Source: a virus
IMG/VR virus record: IMGVR_UViG_3300044713_000107
Coordinates: 1-64,000 of that record
Length of the DNA stretch: 64,000 nucleotides
Reading direction: 5' to 3' (one strand)
The notes beneath the pieces were generated by a model, which searched no databases, had not been told where the DNA came from, and saw only the letters and a list, made by a program, of their open reading frames with translations. Position numbers and translations under genes: made by a program. Each line of letters begins with the position of its first letter. The stretch's first letter is position 1. This document shows, in pieces, positions 48,093-56,251 of the stretch.

Positions 48093-48395
48093 TCAGGCGG
48101 TCGGGTCGGTGGGGCGCGGCAGTAGTTGGCCCTCGGAGTTGACCGGGTGGGCGTGGCGGGTGCCACAGAAGCGGCAGCCGGCCTCGATGGCGGCGCAGTC
48201 GGTGGTGGCCTCGGCTGCCTGCAGAGTGCAGACGTTGCGGTCGTCGCCGTCCCACTTCACGGCGATCCACAGGCCCTGGAACTGGCCCGGCATGTCGTGC
48301 AGGTCGACGGCGTCGCCGACGTTGAGGTCGCGCAGGCTCTCACCGTTGTCGAGCTCGATGGCCCAGTGGTCGACGGTGATCTCTCGGACGGGCAC
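48093..48395 (-). CDS. Hypothetical protein with Cys pairs
   Basis: A 100-residue protein: beta-rich N-terminus (VREITVDHWAIELDNGESLR), then CTLQAAEATTDC and CRFCGTRHAHP. Function unknown. Confidence 0.5.
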   Translation of the reverse strand: MPVREITVDHWAIELDNGESLRDLNVGDAVDLHDMPGQFQGLWIAVKWDGDDRNVCTLQAAEATTDCAAIEAGCRFCGTRHAHPVNSEGQLLPRPTDPTA

Positions 48396-48404
48396 GGCGG
48401 GCTC

Positions 48405-48635
48405 CTAGGCGGTGGCGGTGGGGTGCGGGTTGCGGCACGTCGGGCCGTAGATGTCGGCGGACCGAACGTGGTCGATCTGGCAGTGACCGGACTCGTCGAC
48501 GTTGCCCTCCCACATGCACGGGGACAGGTCGATCTCGTGGTCGTCGCACCGGTCCATCCCGTACTTCGAGTGGGTGGCCCCGGCACTGCACCACTCCCGG
48601 CCGTCGATGTGGGCGCAGAGGAAGGTGAACGGCAT
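48405..48635 (-). CDS. Small Cys/His-rich protein
   Basis: A 76-residue protein beginning MPFTFLCAHIDGREWCSAGA, with several Cys/His residues suggesting Zn binding. ATG 48635 is preferred over a longer frame. Function unknown. Confidence 0.5.
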   Translation of the reverse strand: MPFTFLCAHIDGREWCSAGATHSKYGMDRCDDHEIDLSPCMWEGNVDESGHCQIDHVRSADIYGPTCRNPHPTATA

Positions 48636-48648
48636 GACGGGCTCCAGT

Positions 48649-48927
48649 TCAGGCGGCGGTGCTGGGGGTGTGGGTGAGCGGTTCGGTGCGGGCGGCGTAC
48701 ACCGCGTCACGGTGCGCATCCATCGCGGACTCACGGTCATCAGTCCGCTCGTTGTACTTGTCGATCACCCAGCGGCCCACGGAACGGCCCGTGTTCGCGC
48801 GGTCCTCGGACTCGTCGAACACGACCGTGTCGTAGCGGCCACGACAGATACGGATCGTCGACACGAGCAGGACACGGTCACCGCCATGGACGGGGGTCGT
48901 ACGGACGGTCTCAGGCAGACAGGACAT
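48649..48927 (-). CDS. Small hypothetical protein
   Basis: A 92-residue protein beginning MSCLPETVRTTPVHGGDRVL, beta-rich first half (YDTVVFDESEDRA) and helical end. Function unknown. Confidence 0.5.
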   Translation of the reverse strand: MSCLPETVRTTPVHGGDRVLLVSTIRICRGRYDTVVFDESEDRANTGRSVGRWVIDKYNERTDDRESAMDAHRDAVYAARTEPLTHTPSTAA

Positions 48928-48983
48928 GACGGGCTCCTAGGCGGCGAGGGTGAGGCGGTTGTTGGGGCTGAGTGCCTGACGGG

Positions 48984-49008
48984 CTGCCCGTACGAGACGG
49001 GCAGCCGA
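48984..49008 (-). terminator. Terminator/attenuator hairpin
   Basis: A perfect 10-bp stem (GGCTGCCCGT 48984-48993 and its complement 48999-49008, loop ACGAG) lies just after the stop of the gene at 49016 on the minus strand. Confidence 0.65.
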
Positions 49009-49015
49009 CCGGCCA

Positions 49016-49438
49016 TCAGACGAAGCACGCGAACCCGAACGTCTGGTCGACGCCGGTCTCGTCCAGCACCTCGATGTCCGTCGCGGCGTCGCGGTCCGCG
49101 AGACGCATCACCACCCGGCCGACACGCTCGACACCCGCGGCAGTCAGCACGCGCTCCTTGACGCCCTCGGCGGTGCGGTACCGCAGCGTGAACACGGGCT
49201 CCGGCGTCCAGTCCCGCCCGTACGCGGTCAGCTCGACGTAGGCGTTCCGGTTCCGGTCGTGGCCAGTGGAGAGGAGGCCCATGCGGGCGGCACGACCGAC
49301 AGCGGCGGGGATGTGGTTCTGGGCGTCGCCCATGCCCCAGCCGAGCGCGGCCACGTCGGTGCGGAGGTAGGTGCTGGACTGCAGGCGGCGCATGACGTCG
49401 GCGACGGTCGCGGTACGGAGAGCGGCGGTGGTGAGCAT
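49016..49438 (-). CDS. Hypothetical protein, possible winged helix
   Basis: A 140-residue protein: MLTTAALRTATVADVMRRLQ, then NHIPAAVGRAARMGLLSTGH and a basic wing, which could be a winged helix, and a beta-rich second half. Function unknown. Confidence 0.5.
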   Translation of the reverse strand: MLTTAALRTATVADVMRRLQSSTYLRTDVAALGWGMGDAQNHIPAAVGRAARMGLLSTGHDRNRNAYVELTAYGRDWTPEPVFTLRYRTAEGVKERVLTAAGVERVGRVVMRLADRDAATDIEVLDETGVDQTFGFACFV

Positions 49439-49495
49439 CGGGGCCTCTTTCGGACTGGCGGTACGCGGACGGGCGGCGGGTGCGGCGAAGTCGGT

Positions 49496-49903
49496 CTATG
49501 CGACCTCCGCGAGGACATGGACGGGGACGAGGTGCGCGGTCCGGCTGTAGCTGCGGAGGCCGGACTCGATGGCCGGGTCGCCGGGCACGTACACGTGGGC
49601 GTGGATCCATCGGCCGGTGGTGCGGTGGCGGACCCAGGCCTTGAGCGGGTTGCGGTGGTTGGTGAGCCGGTAGGCGGTGGCGATGTGGCGGCCGGCCCAG
49701 GAGTGGTAGCCGTCCTTGAACTCCGGCTCCACGCCGTAGCCGTCGAGGATCGTGTTGACGGTGACGAGCTGCCCGAGGTCGAGCATCTGCTGGACCTGGG
49801 TGCCGTCGAGGAGGCGGAAGAGGAGGTCGGTGGGGAGCTGCATGACGCGGCCGAGGATCGCGGTGACCTGGCGGGTGATCGAGCGGCGGGCGGTGGCGTT
49901 CAC
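49496..49903 (-). CDS. Hypothetical protein under CTACNNGTAG control
   Basis: A 135-residue protein: helical start (RRSITRQVTAILGRVMQLPT), LLFRLLDGTQVQQMLDLGQL, then beta-rich end. GTG 49903 follows GGGGAGCCACC; a long frame continuing to 50980 is rejected because it runs through the operator region and the opposite gene. First gene of the minus operon, with operators upstream. Function unknown. Confidence 0.55.
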   Translation of the reverse strand: MNATARRSITRQVTAILGRVMQLPTDLLFRLLDGTQVQQMLDLGQLVTVNTILDGYGVEPEFKDGYHSWAGRHIATAYRLTNHRNPLKAWVRHRTTGRWIHAHVYVPGDPAIESGLRSYSRTAHLVPVHVLAEVA

Positions 49904-49962
49904 GGTGGCTCCCCTGGTGCAGTGGGCCGCTGTGCGCTTCCCTCTGCTCCAATTATGTAGCC

Positions 49963-50043
49963 CTACGCGTAGCGCTGTCCATAGGTGTGGTGTAGCAATA
50001 TTGAGAGCCCTACATGTAGCGCTCCGATGCGCCCTATCCGTAG
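49963..50043. promoter_or_regulatory. Three CTACNNGTAG operators in a divergent promoter region
   Basis: CTACGCGTAG (49963-49972), CTACATGTAG (50010-50019) and the imperfect CTATCCGTAG (50034-50043) lie in the 159-nt gap between the minus operon (start 49903) and the plus gene at 50063. The wider match is AGCCCTAC-NN-GTAGCGCT for the first two. Spacings are 47 and 24 bp. The region is A/T-richer than its surroundings. Confidence 0.75.
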
Positions 50044-50062
50044 TACTCCAACCCGTGAGACC

Positions 50063-50584
50063 ATGACGACCATGACCAAGACCTGGAAGCCCGACGACGA
50101 AACCGCAGAGATCTTCGCCACCTACAGGGACGCCATCGAAACCGAACGCCGACTCAAGCCCGACGTGCGGGAACGCGCCGAAGCCGCCCTCAAAGCCGGA
50201 GCCACCGGAACCCAGCTCTCCCGCCTCACCGGCATGACACCCGAGGTCTTCCGACGCATGGCCCGCGACCTCGAACTCCCCGTCGACCCGCGCTACGCCG
50301 AACGCGCCGCAGCCAGCCGCCGAAAGCCCCGAACCGACGCCGCGAAAGCCACCGCGACCGAACCCCGCGAGCGCCCGTCCCCGCAGCCGGACGCGGAGCA
50401 GCCCAACCCCGTCCCGCAGCTGACTGATCGACAGGCCGCCGAGCTGGCCACGCGCGCCTACCCCAAGGCCGACCCGCGCCAGTACGAACTGCTGGCCAAC
50501 GCTTCCGCCAACGGAGACCGCGCCGTCATCCGGGCCGCACTCGACATGGGCCTGCTCGACGCAACGGACCTGCTCATCACCTGA
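50063..50584 (+). CDS. HTH-like protein beside the CTACNNGTAG operators
   Basis: A 173-residue protein beginning MTTMTKTWKPDDETAEIFAT. An HTH-like segment GATGTQLSRLTGMTPEVFRR lies at about 47-66; the middle is Pro/Arg-rich and the C-terminus helical. It faces the operators, so it is the first candidate for their regulator (inference). ATG 50063 or 50072. Confidence 0.55.
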   Translation: MTTMTKTWKPDDETAEIFATYRDAIETERRLKPDVRERAEAALKAGATGTQLSRLTGMTPEVFRRMARDLELPVDPRYAERAAASRRKPRTDAAKATATEPRERPSPQPDAEQPNPVPQLTDRQAAELATRAYPKADPRQYELLANASANGDRAVIRAALDMGLLDATDLLIT

Positions 50585-50743
50585 GCCGCCCCGCCCCGCT
50601 GCCGCCGGCCCTGCCTGCCGCGCGGCATTTCGTGCTGCCCAGAACGCGCGAGCTGACGACAGAACGTTCCCGTACTGACGCCCTGTGACCTGCCCCACAG
50701 CCGAATCCTTGCCGCGCACCGAAACGCTGAGCACGCTGGGCGC

Positions 50744-50971
50744 ATGGACCAAATCCCACGCCAACACCCCGTCGAAATCAGCGTGTTCAACCCCTGCGAC
50801 CGCATGCGGCAAGTCCGCATCGCCCGCCCCGGCCACACGCCCCTGTGGGTCCAATGCCAGTCGCAGGCCGAGCTTGAGTCTGCGATCAACACGCACCGCC
50901 CCGGCATCGACCACACCGACCCCGAACAGGTCCACTGGATCGACCACCCCGGCGAATGGTCCGGCATCTGA
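50744..50971 (+). CDS. Small hypothetical protein
   Basis: A 75-residue protein beginning MDQIPRQHPVEISVFNPCDR, alpha/beta. The 159 nt before it hold no other visible signal. It ends 6 nt before the convergent SLOG gene. Function unknown. Confidence 0.5.
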   Translation: MDQIPRQHPVEISVFNPCDRMRQVRIARPGHTPLWVQCQSQAELESAINTHRPGIDHTDPEQVHWIDHPGEWSGI

Positions 50972-50976
50972 CCCGC

Positions 50977-51483
50977 TCACCGGGCCACCTGCTGGGTGGT
51001 GAAGTTCCGGTACGGCAACCCCGCAGCCTTGATGCGCCGCCAGCAGTCGTGCGTGCCCCGATTCCGCTGCTGCCCGCCGACCTCCGGAACGAGGAACACC
51101 AGCGCCAGCACACCACCCGGCACGGCCTGCGCGGTGACGTGCTCGACCATGCGCTGGTTACGGCGCGCACCCTCCGCCGGGCAGTACGTGCCGCCACCGC
51201 GCTGCGGACGCCGATGGTCTTTCGCGCACTCGGCGGTGCAGTTGCCCGCCCAGTCCGCGCGGAAGATCCGCCAGTTGACGCCACGCGCCTGCCGCCGTTC
51301 AGCCCACTCCTGCGCCAGCAGGTCCGCGCCGCGCGCGCCGCCGTGGACGACGACGAGGTCGTTGAAGCCGCGGCCCATCGCTTCCGTCCACGCGTGGTCG
51401 AGAGCGTTCCGGAGCAGGCGGTGGTCGTTGAACTGGCGGCTGCCGGTGACGAGCAGCAGCGCCGGCTGCTCGCGGGCCGTCAC
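50977..51483 (-). CDS. SLOG-family protein (YspA/DUF2493-like)
   Basis: A 168-residue Rossmann-like protein: LLLVTGSRQFNDHRLLRNAL then DLVVVHGGARGADLLAQEWA, the DUF2493/YspA SLOG signature for nucleotide-derived ligands. A Cys/His insert (ADWAGNCTAECAKDH) follows. GTG 51483 overlaps the FDXHR gene stop. SLOG proteins often act as ligand sensors in phage-host conflict; role here unknown. Confidence 0.8.
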   Translation of the reverse strand: MTAREQPALLLVTGSRQFNDHRLLRNALDHAWTEAMGRGFNDLVVVHGGARGADLLAQEWAERRQARGVNWRIFRADWAGNCTAECAKDHRRPQRGGGTYCPAEGARRNQRMVEHVTAQAVPGGVLALVFLVPEVGGQQRNRGTHDCWRRIKAAGLPYRNFTTQQVAR

Positions 51484-51770
51484 GCTGCCGCCTCCGGCTC
51501 GTCGTTGCGGCCGAAGCGGTAGTCCGTGCCGGGCTTCTGCCAGCACACGCCCCACGGCTGCTCGACGGGTACGAGCTTTGCCTTGCTCGGGTGGACGCAG
51601 TGCCGGTCGATGCCGGGCTTGCCGCGGCGGTGCATCTCGGCGGCCGAGTCGGAGTTGAACGTCTCGTGGCAGACGGGGCAGTGGGCGCGGCGGAGTCCGG
51701 TCCAGGTTTTGCCGCACTCGCCGTGGGTGATCGCGCCCCGAAGCGTCACGGGAGTCTCGGTGTTGTTCAT
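51480..51770 (-). CDS. FDXHR-type Zn-binding protein
   Basis: A 96-residue protein: GECGKTWTGLRRAHCPVCHE then TFNSDSAAEMHR, with late HCVHPSKA, the FDXHR-type Zn-binding pattern of small actinobacterial proteins. Coupled to the SLOG gene. Function unknown. Confidence 0.7.
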   Translation of the reverse strand: MNNTETPVTLRGAITHGECGKTWTGLRRAHCPVCHETFNSDSAAEMHRRGKPGIDRHCVHPSKAKLVPVEQPWGVCWQKPGTDYRFGRNDEPEAAA

Positions 51771-51864
51771 AAGTGCCTCGATTCGCTGTCGTAGTCGTGC
51801 TCAGATCGATCGGGGGGCCTCCGCTGTAGCGGCGGAGGAACGGGGGTCTCGTGCGTGGCGCTGG

Positions 51865-52107
51865 CTACGACTGCGAGGGCGGCGTCTTCGGCAGGACGCC
51901 GGTCCTCGCCGACGGCCGCCTGGGGCGCTTCCTGCCACCAGGCGGAGGCGGCGGCGGATCAACCGGACGCGCCTCAGCCGCCGCCATCGCCGCCAACTTC
52001 GCGATCCGCCCCAACAGCAACGGCGTGACCGGCCAACGCTCCTGCTCCGCGTGCTGCATGAGGCGGCGTCGGATCCGCCACTCGACGGCGGAGATCGTCA
52101 CGGACAT
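51865..52107 (-). CDS. Small basic hypothetical protein
   Basis: An 80-residue protein beginning MSVTISAVEWRIRRRLMQHA, helical then Pro/Arg-rich. It could bind nucleic acid. Function unknown. Confidence 0.45.
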   Translation of the reverse strand: MSVTISAVEWRIRRRLMQHAEQERWPVTPLLLGRIAKLAAMAAAEARPVDPPPPPPGGRKRPRRPSARTGVLPKTPPSQS

Positions 52108-52204
52108 GCGGTCCTCCTGGGGGTGCGGCGGCGTTCCTGTGGGCGGCGAATGAGACGGGGTGTCAACAAGCGGCTGGCTGCGGATCGGCCCGGCTGGCGG
52201 CTGG

Positions 52205-52822
52205 TCAGCTGGCTTCCGGTCGCGCGGCGTAGGCCTCTTTCCGCGACGGGTGTGTGTCCTGCAGGACCCGATGCCGGGTGGGCGTGCGGCACGGGTTGCC
52301 TGCGTAGGCCCGGCAGTAGGGGCAGTCGACGGCGATGTCCGGGTGTGCGAGCTTCATCGCACCCCAGCCGGTCAGGGATTCAGCGAGCTGCAACCGGATG
52401 TGGTCCGGCATGTACTGGCGCTTCTCGGGCTTGATGACGTTGCGTTCGATGCCTGCGGTGAGTTCTTTGACGTCGTAGACCGGGGCTCGGCCTGTGACGA
52501 CGGCGCTGCGCTCGGCGTGCAGCTGGCGTCGGTAGTCCTTCTCGTCGTCGGGGTCGGCACGCGGTGGTGTCTCGACGTGGCGTTCGAGGCGGCGCCTCGT
52601 CTCGGCTTTCCACTTCGCGGCTATGTCCGCGGGCAGGACGGGGAACGGCGAGGTGGCGTAGTGCTGGCCGACGGCGTCGAGGGCGAACTGCAGCGGGACG
52701 TCCTTGAGGACGGTGGCCCACATGGCGACTTGGCCGCGTTGCTCGGCGGGGTCTTCACGGAGGACGCGGGGGTCGGCGTAGCTGATCTGCTTGAGGAGTT
52801 CGGGGACGTCTTGGAGGTTCAT
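52205..52822 (-). CDS. Replication-linked protein with Zn end
   Basis: A 205-residue protein. The N-terminal part (LQDVPELLKQISYADPRVLR, then WATVLKDVPLQFALDAVGQH and FPVLPADIAAKWK) is a common segment in actinobacterial prophages beside initiators, and the end has CPYCRAYAGNPCRTPTRHRV, a Zn motif. Coupled to the second initiator; loader or accessory role inferred. Confidence 0.6.
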   Translation of the reverse strand: MNLQDVPELLKQISYADPRVLREDPAEQRGQVAMWATVLKDVPLQFALDAVGQHYATSPFPVLPADIAAKWKAETRRRLERHVETPPRADPDDEKDYRRQLHAERSAVVTGRAPVYDVKELTAGIERNVIKPEKRQYMPDHIRLQLAESLTGWGAMKLAHPDIAVDCPYCRAYAGNPCRTPTRHRVLQDTHPSRKEAYAARPEAS

Positions 52823-53694
52823 GCGGTTTCCCCGCTTTCGATGGCTTGGGCGGCGATTTCGGCGGCGATGGCGTCGTAGCCGGAGCGGGCGGCGTTGCGG
52901 GCGGCGGCCTTGGGGTCGGCGGCGTGGATGGGCACGACTGCGGCGCCGGGCTGTGGGGGCGCGGGCCTGCGGGTGCGGTGCCAGGTGTCGTAGAAGAGCC
53001 GGCTGCTGACGGCGGGGCCTTTGAGGGTCTGCATGACGCTGATGGCGAGGCTGACCATGAGCGGGACGCCGAGGCGTTTGATGTCGTTGTGGAGCCGGAA
53101 CGCGTCGTCGCCTTTGAAGCTCCAGGGCACGTTGATGCCTGCGGCGCTGATGGCGTCGGCGAGTTCGATGCACCAGATGGGGAAGTCGTCGTCGGGGTCG
53201 CGGCGGGCGATCTCGCGGGAGGTCGCGGGCGCGCGCGTTGATGATTGGTTCCCTGACGGTTCCTCTGATGGTTCTAGTGATGATTCGGGTGAACTTTGGA
53301 CGGGGTTTCGTGTCGCAAAGTTCGGGGTTTCGTGCTCAAAGTTCGGGGTTTCTGTCGCAGAGTTCGGGGTTTCTCGCTCCGTTACCCCGTCAGATGTGCG
53401 GGGTTTCTGGGCGGATACCCCGTCGATCTGACGGGGTTTCGGGATGATCTGATACCGGTTCCGGCGGTGTCGGCCGCCGCCGAGACCCACCGCCAGTTCG
53501 CCGATTTCGATCAGGTTGGCGATGCCCTTCTGGACCGCGCGCGGGGACAACAGCGTCCGGTTGGCGATGTCCTCGATGGACGGCCACGCGAACCCGTTCT
53601 CGTCGGCCCGGTCCGCGATGGCGAGCATGACGAGTCGGGCTCCGTTACGGGACTGGGAGTTCTCCCAGACCCAGTTCGTGACCTTGATGCTCAC
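52819..53694 (-). CDS. Second replication initiator (winged-helix, with internal iterons)
   Basis: A 291-residue protein with an N-terminal winged helix: WVWENSQSRNGARLVMLAIA, WPSIEDIANRTLLSPRAVQK, GIANLIEIGELAVG, then a basic wing (GGGRHRRNRYQII), as in HTH_36-type initiators. Residues 85-131 (ETPNF repeats) are encoded by the iteron ladder at 53301-53440. The C-terminus is helical. GTG 53694. It forms a unit with the gene at 52205. Confidence 0.75.
   Translation of the reverse strand: MSIKVTNWVWENSQSRNGARLVMLAIADRADENGFAWPSIEDIANRTLLSPRAVQKGIANLIEIGELAVGLGGGRHRRNRYQIIPKPRQIDGVSAQKPRTSDGVTERETPNSATETPNFEHETPNFATRNPVQSSPESSLEPSEEPSGNQSSTRAPATSREIARRDPDDDFPIWCIELADAISAAGINVPWSFKGDDAFRLHNDIKRLGVPLMVSLAISVMQTLKGPAVSSRLFYDTWHRTRRPAPPQPGAAVVPIHAADPKAAARNAARSGYDAIAAEIAAQAIESGETA
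53301..53440. other. Second putative origin (CGGGGTTTC iteron ladder)
   Basis: CGGGGTTTC occurs six times, at 53301, 53323, 53344, 53365, 53399 and 53432; the second to fourth copies extend to GTTCGGGGTTTC. Spacings are 22, 21, 21, 34 and 33 bp, about two then three helical turns. Inverted ACCCCG copies lie at 53384 and 53417, also 33 bp apart. The ladder is inside the initiator gene. Origin function is inferred. Confidence 0.75.
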
Positions 53695-53767
53695 GTAGGT
53701 CTTCTCTCGGAAGTGAGCGGACGGATGGAGGATGCGGGGCGGCCGGCGGACCGCCCCGCGGGTGGGG

Positions 53768-54610
53768 CTACTTGGGCTCGGGGAACGGCTCGGGCTTCGC
53801 GCCACCGGCGCGCCAGACGAGGATCTGGACGGTCTTGCCTTCGCGGAAGAGGTTCCAGGCCTTGATGACGAGGGCGTTTACGTGCGTCTCGTCGGGGCGT
53901 CCTTGCTGGTTGGCGAGGTTGGCCAGGGCGCGGCGCAGGGCGTAGATGGGGTCTTCGCCGTCGAGGCCGACGCCGTCGCCGAGACGCGCGAAGAAGTACG
54001 CGCAGTCGCTCTTGTCGATGCTGTTGAACAGCCAGTGGCACAGCGCGGCGGTGCTGCCGTTGAGGGCGATCACGGAGCGGACGCGCTCGGCGATTTCGGC
54101 GGACCGGCGCAGCTCGGGGTGCTCGTTGAGGATTTCGAGGAGCTGCCGGTTGGTGACGGTGGCGTTGCCGCCCCGCTTGAGGTTCTTTCGGTAGCCCTGC
54201 TTCCACTTCGCGACGCGCAGGAGCGCGGCGGCGAGGATGACGACGTGGGCCTCGCCGCGGAGCTTGAGGACGTCGGCCATGGTGCGCTTGGCGCCGGTGT
54301 CCATGGTGTCCTGGGTGTGGTTCGGCAGGTCCCGGACGACGAGGAGGCGGATCGTGACGCCGGACTGCACGATCGCGGCGAGGCGGTGCTGGCCGTCGAG
54401 GAGGGTGCCGTCGGCGGCGAACTTGATGGACTGCCCGTCTTCGAGCCACGCGCCGGAGGCCATGTCGGTGGCGTAGCCGTTGACGACGCGCTCGCGGAGG
54501 TTGCGGTTGTGGGTGTTGCGCTGGAGCCATTCCTTGGCCATGGCGGGCGTGATCGCGGTGACTTCGTAGGTCGGGCCGTTGTCGAGGGTTCCCTGTACGG
54601 TGGTGCTCAT
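53768..54610 (-). CDS. ParB-like (ParB/Srx-fold) phage protein
   Basis: A 280-residue protein with a ParB-type N-terminal domain: NRNLRERVVNGYATDMASGA, DGTLLDGQHRLAAIVQSGVT and VVRDLPNHTQDTMDTGAKR. The rest is helical. This family is common in actinophages and is distinct from the partition ParB at 27518. It may be a nuclease or regulator; no direct function is known. Confidence 0.7.
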   Translation of the reverse strand: MSTTVQGTLDNGPTYEVTAITPAMAKEWLQRNTHNRNLRERVVNGYATDMASGAWLEDGQSIKFAADGTLLDGQHRLAAIVQSGVTIRLLVVRDLPNHTQDTMDTGAKRTMADVLKLRGEAHVVILAAALLRVAKWKQGYRKNLKRGGNATVTNRQLLEILNEHPELRRSAEIAERVRSVIALNGSTAALCHWLFNSIDKSDCAYFFARLGDGVGLDGEDPIYALRRALANLANQQGRPDETHVNALVIKAWNLFREGKTVQILVWRAGGAKPEPFPEPK

Positions 54611-54613
54611 CTC

Positions 54614-55417
54614 TTACTGCTCCTTATTGAGGGTGTCGGCGACGTCGCGCAGGGCGTCGCTGGTCTTGTGGAGGCTCGCCGCCCACCAGCGGCGGGCCTC
54701 CTCGTTTGTGGTGGTGCCGAGGTCCATGGCTTGGATCAGGGCGGTGGTGTTCTCCAGTGCCGTGATGAGGTCGGGCATCTGGTGGTGGGTCTGGTCCCGG
54801 TTGCGGTTGAACCGGTCGTCTTCGCGGAGTCGGCCGAGGCGCTCGCTGGTCTTGGCGAGGTCGAGGGCGGCTTCGGCGAATGCTTCGGGGAGCGGCCGGC
54901 GCTTCGGCTTCGACGGCTCTGCCACAGGCTCGGGGGGCCGGATGGTGACGGTCGGCGTGATGGTCTCGGTGCCCGCCATCTCGACCAGGTCTGCGGGCTC
55001 GTCGTCCATGACCCAGTCCGCGCCGGCGAAGAGTTCCGCCTCGGTTGCCGCGGCTGGCCGACTGGCGGTGTACGACTTGCCGTCGGCTCCCGTGATCGAG
55101 GTAGGTGACTCAATTTGAGTCACGTCCTTGAGGACGGTGTTGTAGGCCGCCCCTGTGGCGGAGGCGATTGCGCGGACGCTGAGGCCGCTCTCGCGGAGGC
55201 TGGCGACGACTTCCTGTCGCTCCTCGCGGGGCAGCCGGAGGCGCGCGGCGCCGAACTCGGCGTTGCAGTAGTCGTCCCAGTTGCTGTAGCCGAGGGCGGC
55301 CCAGGCGCGGCTGGTGTACGCCTCCTGGATGAGGAGCCAGGTGCCTTCGACGGCGACCTTGATGCGGTCGGTGAGGGTCCGCGCCTGCTCCTTGTCGACG
55401 GTCACGATGTCGGTCAT
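54614..55417 (-). CDS. HTH DNA-binding protein
   Basis: A 267-residue protein: MTDIVTVDKEQARTLTDRIK, WDDYCNAEFGAARLRLPREE, then an HTH (LRESGLSVRAIASATGAAYN, TVLKDV), a disordered acidic middle and a helical end. ATG 55417 follows GGAGGACCACCCGC. It precedes the ParB-like gene by 3 nt, so the two likely act together. Confidence 0.65.
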   Translation of the reverse strand: MTDIVTVDKEQARTLTDRIKVAVEGTWLLIQEAYTSRAWAALGYSNWDDYCNAEFGAARLRLPREERQEVVASLRESGLSVRAIASATGAAYNTVLKDVTQIESPTSITGADGKSYTASRPAAATEAELFAGADWVMDDEPADLVEMAGTETITPTVTIRPPEPVAEPSKPKRRPLPEAFAEAALDLAKTSERLGRLREDDRFNRNRDQTHHQMPDLITALENTTALIQAMDLGTTTNEEARRWWAASLHKTSDALRDVADTLNKEQ

Positions 55418-55590
55418 GCGGGTGGTCCTCCCTTCTGGTTGTTGTCGGTCTTGAGGTGGTGGCCTGGGAGGTGATCCGGGCATCTGGGGCCTGCGGGGAA
55501 CGGGCTTGCCTTCTTGCCGCACCGGCCGGTTGGCAGGCCCCAGTTGCAGCCCGCGTTGAGGCGGTCGGGTGGTACGCCCGGCGCGGTCAC
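55414..55590 (-). CDS. Small Cys-rich protein
   Basis: A 58-residue protein: NAGCNWGLPTGRCGKKASPF followed by PRCPDHLPGHH, a compact Zn site. GTG 55590 overlaps the WhiB stop. Function unknown. Confidence 0.55.
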   Translation of the reverse strand: MTAPGVPPDRLNAGCNWGLPTGRCGKKASPFPAGPRCPDHLPGHHLKTDNNQKGGPPA

Positions 55591-55808
55591 GGACTGGCCC
55601 CTATGCGGCGTTCGCGGGCGGCGAGTCCGGCGCGGATGCCGTAGGCGGTGTTCTCGTCGGTGGCGCGCGCGTCGTCGAGGCAGGCCCACACGACGGGGCA
55701 GCGGTGGCAGATGTTCTTCGCGGCCCGCTGGTCCTCTTTGTCGTCGGAGAACCACAGTTCGGGGTCGACGCCCCGGCATACGGCCTGTTCGCGCCAGTCG
55801 TCGTTCAT
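55587..55808 (-). CDS. WhiB-like protein (1)
   Basis: A 73-residue WhiB-family [4Fe-4S] protein: VCRGVDPELWF (Cys11), NICHRCPVVWAC (Cys34, Cys37, Cys43), then GIRAGLAARERR, the G[VI]xxG turn and basic end. WhiB-like proteins are restricted to actinobacteria and their phages and usually control transcription with the sigma factor. Coupled to the HTH gene upstream. Confidence 0.88.
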   Translation of the reverse strand: MNDDWREQAVCRGVDPELWFSDDKEDQRAAKNICHRCPVVWACLDDARATDENTAYGIRAGLAARERRIGASP

Positions 55809-56251
55809 GCGACGGCCTCCGCCTTGGCTTTGGCCCTGATGATGCGGCGGCGAATGTTGTGCGGCTCCTCGCCGAGGAGTTGGGCGATCTGCACGTAGTT
55901 GAGGCCGCGCCGGTGGAGGTCGAGGGCCTGCGTGAGCTGGTCTTCGGGGAGGACGAGGGGGGTCCACTGGTTGCGGGCGTTGGCGCGGATGCTGCCGCTC
56001 GCGGTGCCCGGGTTGGTGGGGCGCCCGTTCTCGTCCCAGGTGATGTAGGCGAGGGTGTCGTTGATGTCGGCGTCGGGGTTGACGAGGCCGGCGAGGACCA
56101 CGATCAGGGCGGGGATCTCGACGTCGTCGAGCTGGCCGAGGACGTAGCGGATGTCCTGCTCGTTGCCGTCGCCGTGGACGATGCAGGCGAGTTGCGCGGC
56201 AACGGGGAGCATGCGTTCGGCGAGGTCGCCGCGCTGTTCGGCGGTCAGCAT
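55805..56251 (-). CDS. Sigma-region-4-like HTH protein
   Basis: A 148-residue protein: helical N-terminus (RGDLAERMLPVAAQLACIVH) and a C-terminal HTH (QLTQALDLHRRGLNYVQIAQ, LLGEEPHNIRRRIIRA). It lies between the RuvC-like gene and a WhiB gene. DNA-binding regulator, target unknown. Confidence 0.6.
   Translation of the reverse strand: MLTAEQRGDLAERMLPVAAQLACIVHGDGNEQDIRYVLGQLDDVEIPALIVVLAGLVNPDADINDTLAYITWDENGRPTNPGTASGSIRANARNQWTPLVLPEDQLTQALDLHRRGLNYVQIAQLLGEEPHNIRRRIIRAKAKAEAVA

Noticed and set aside
49496-50980. A 494-codon minus frame from 50980
   Set aside because: It would cross the A/T-rich operator region and lie antisense to the gene at 50063; only the part from GTG 49903, with a ribosome site, looks like a real protein.
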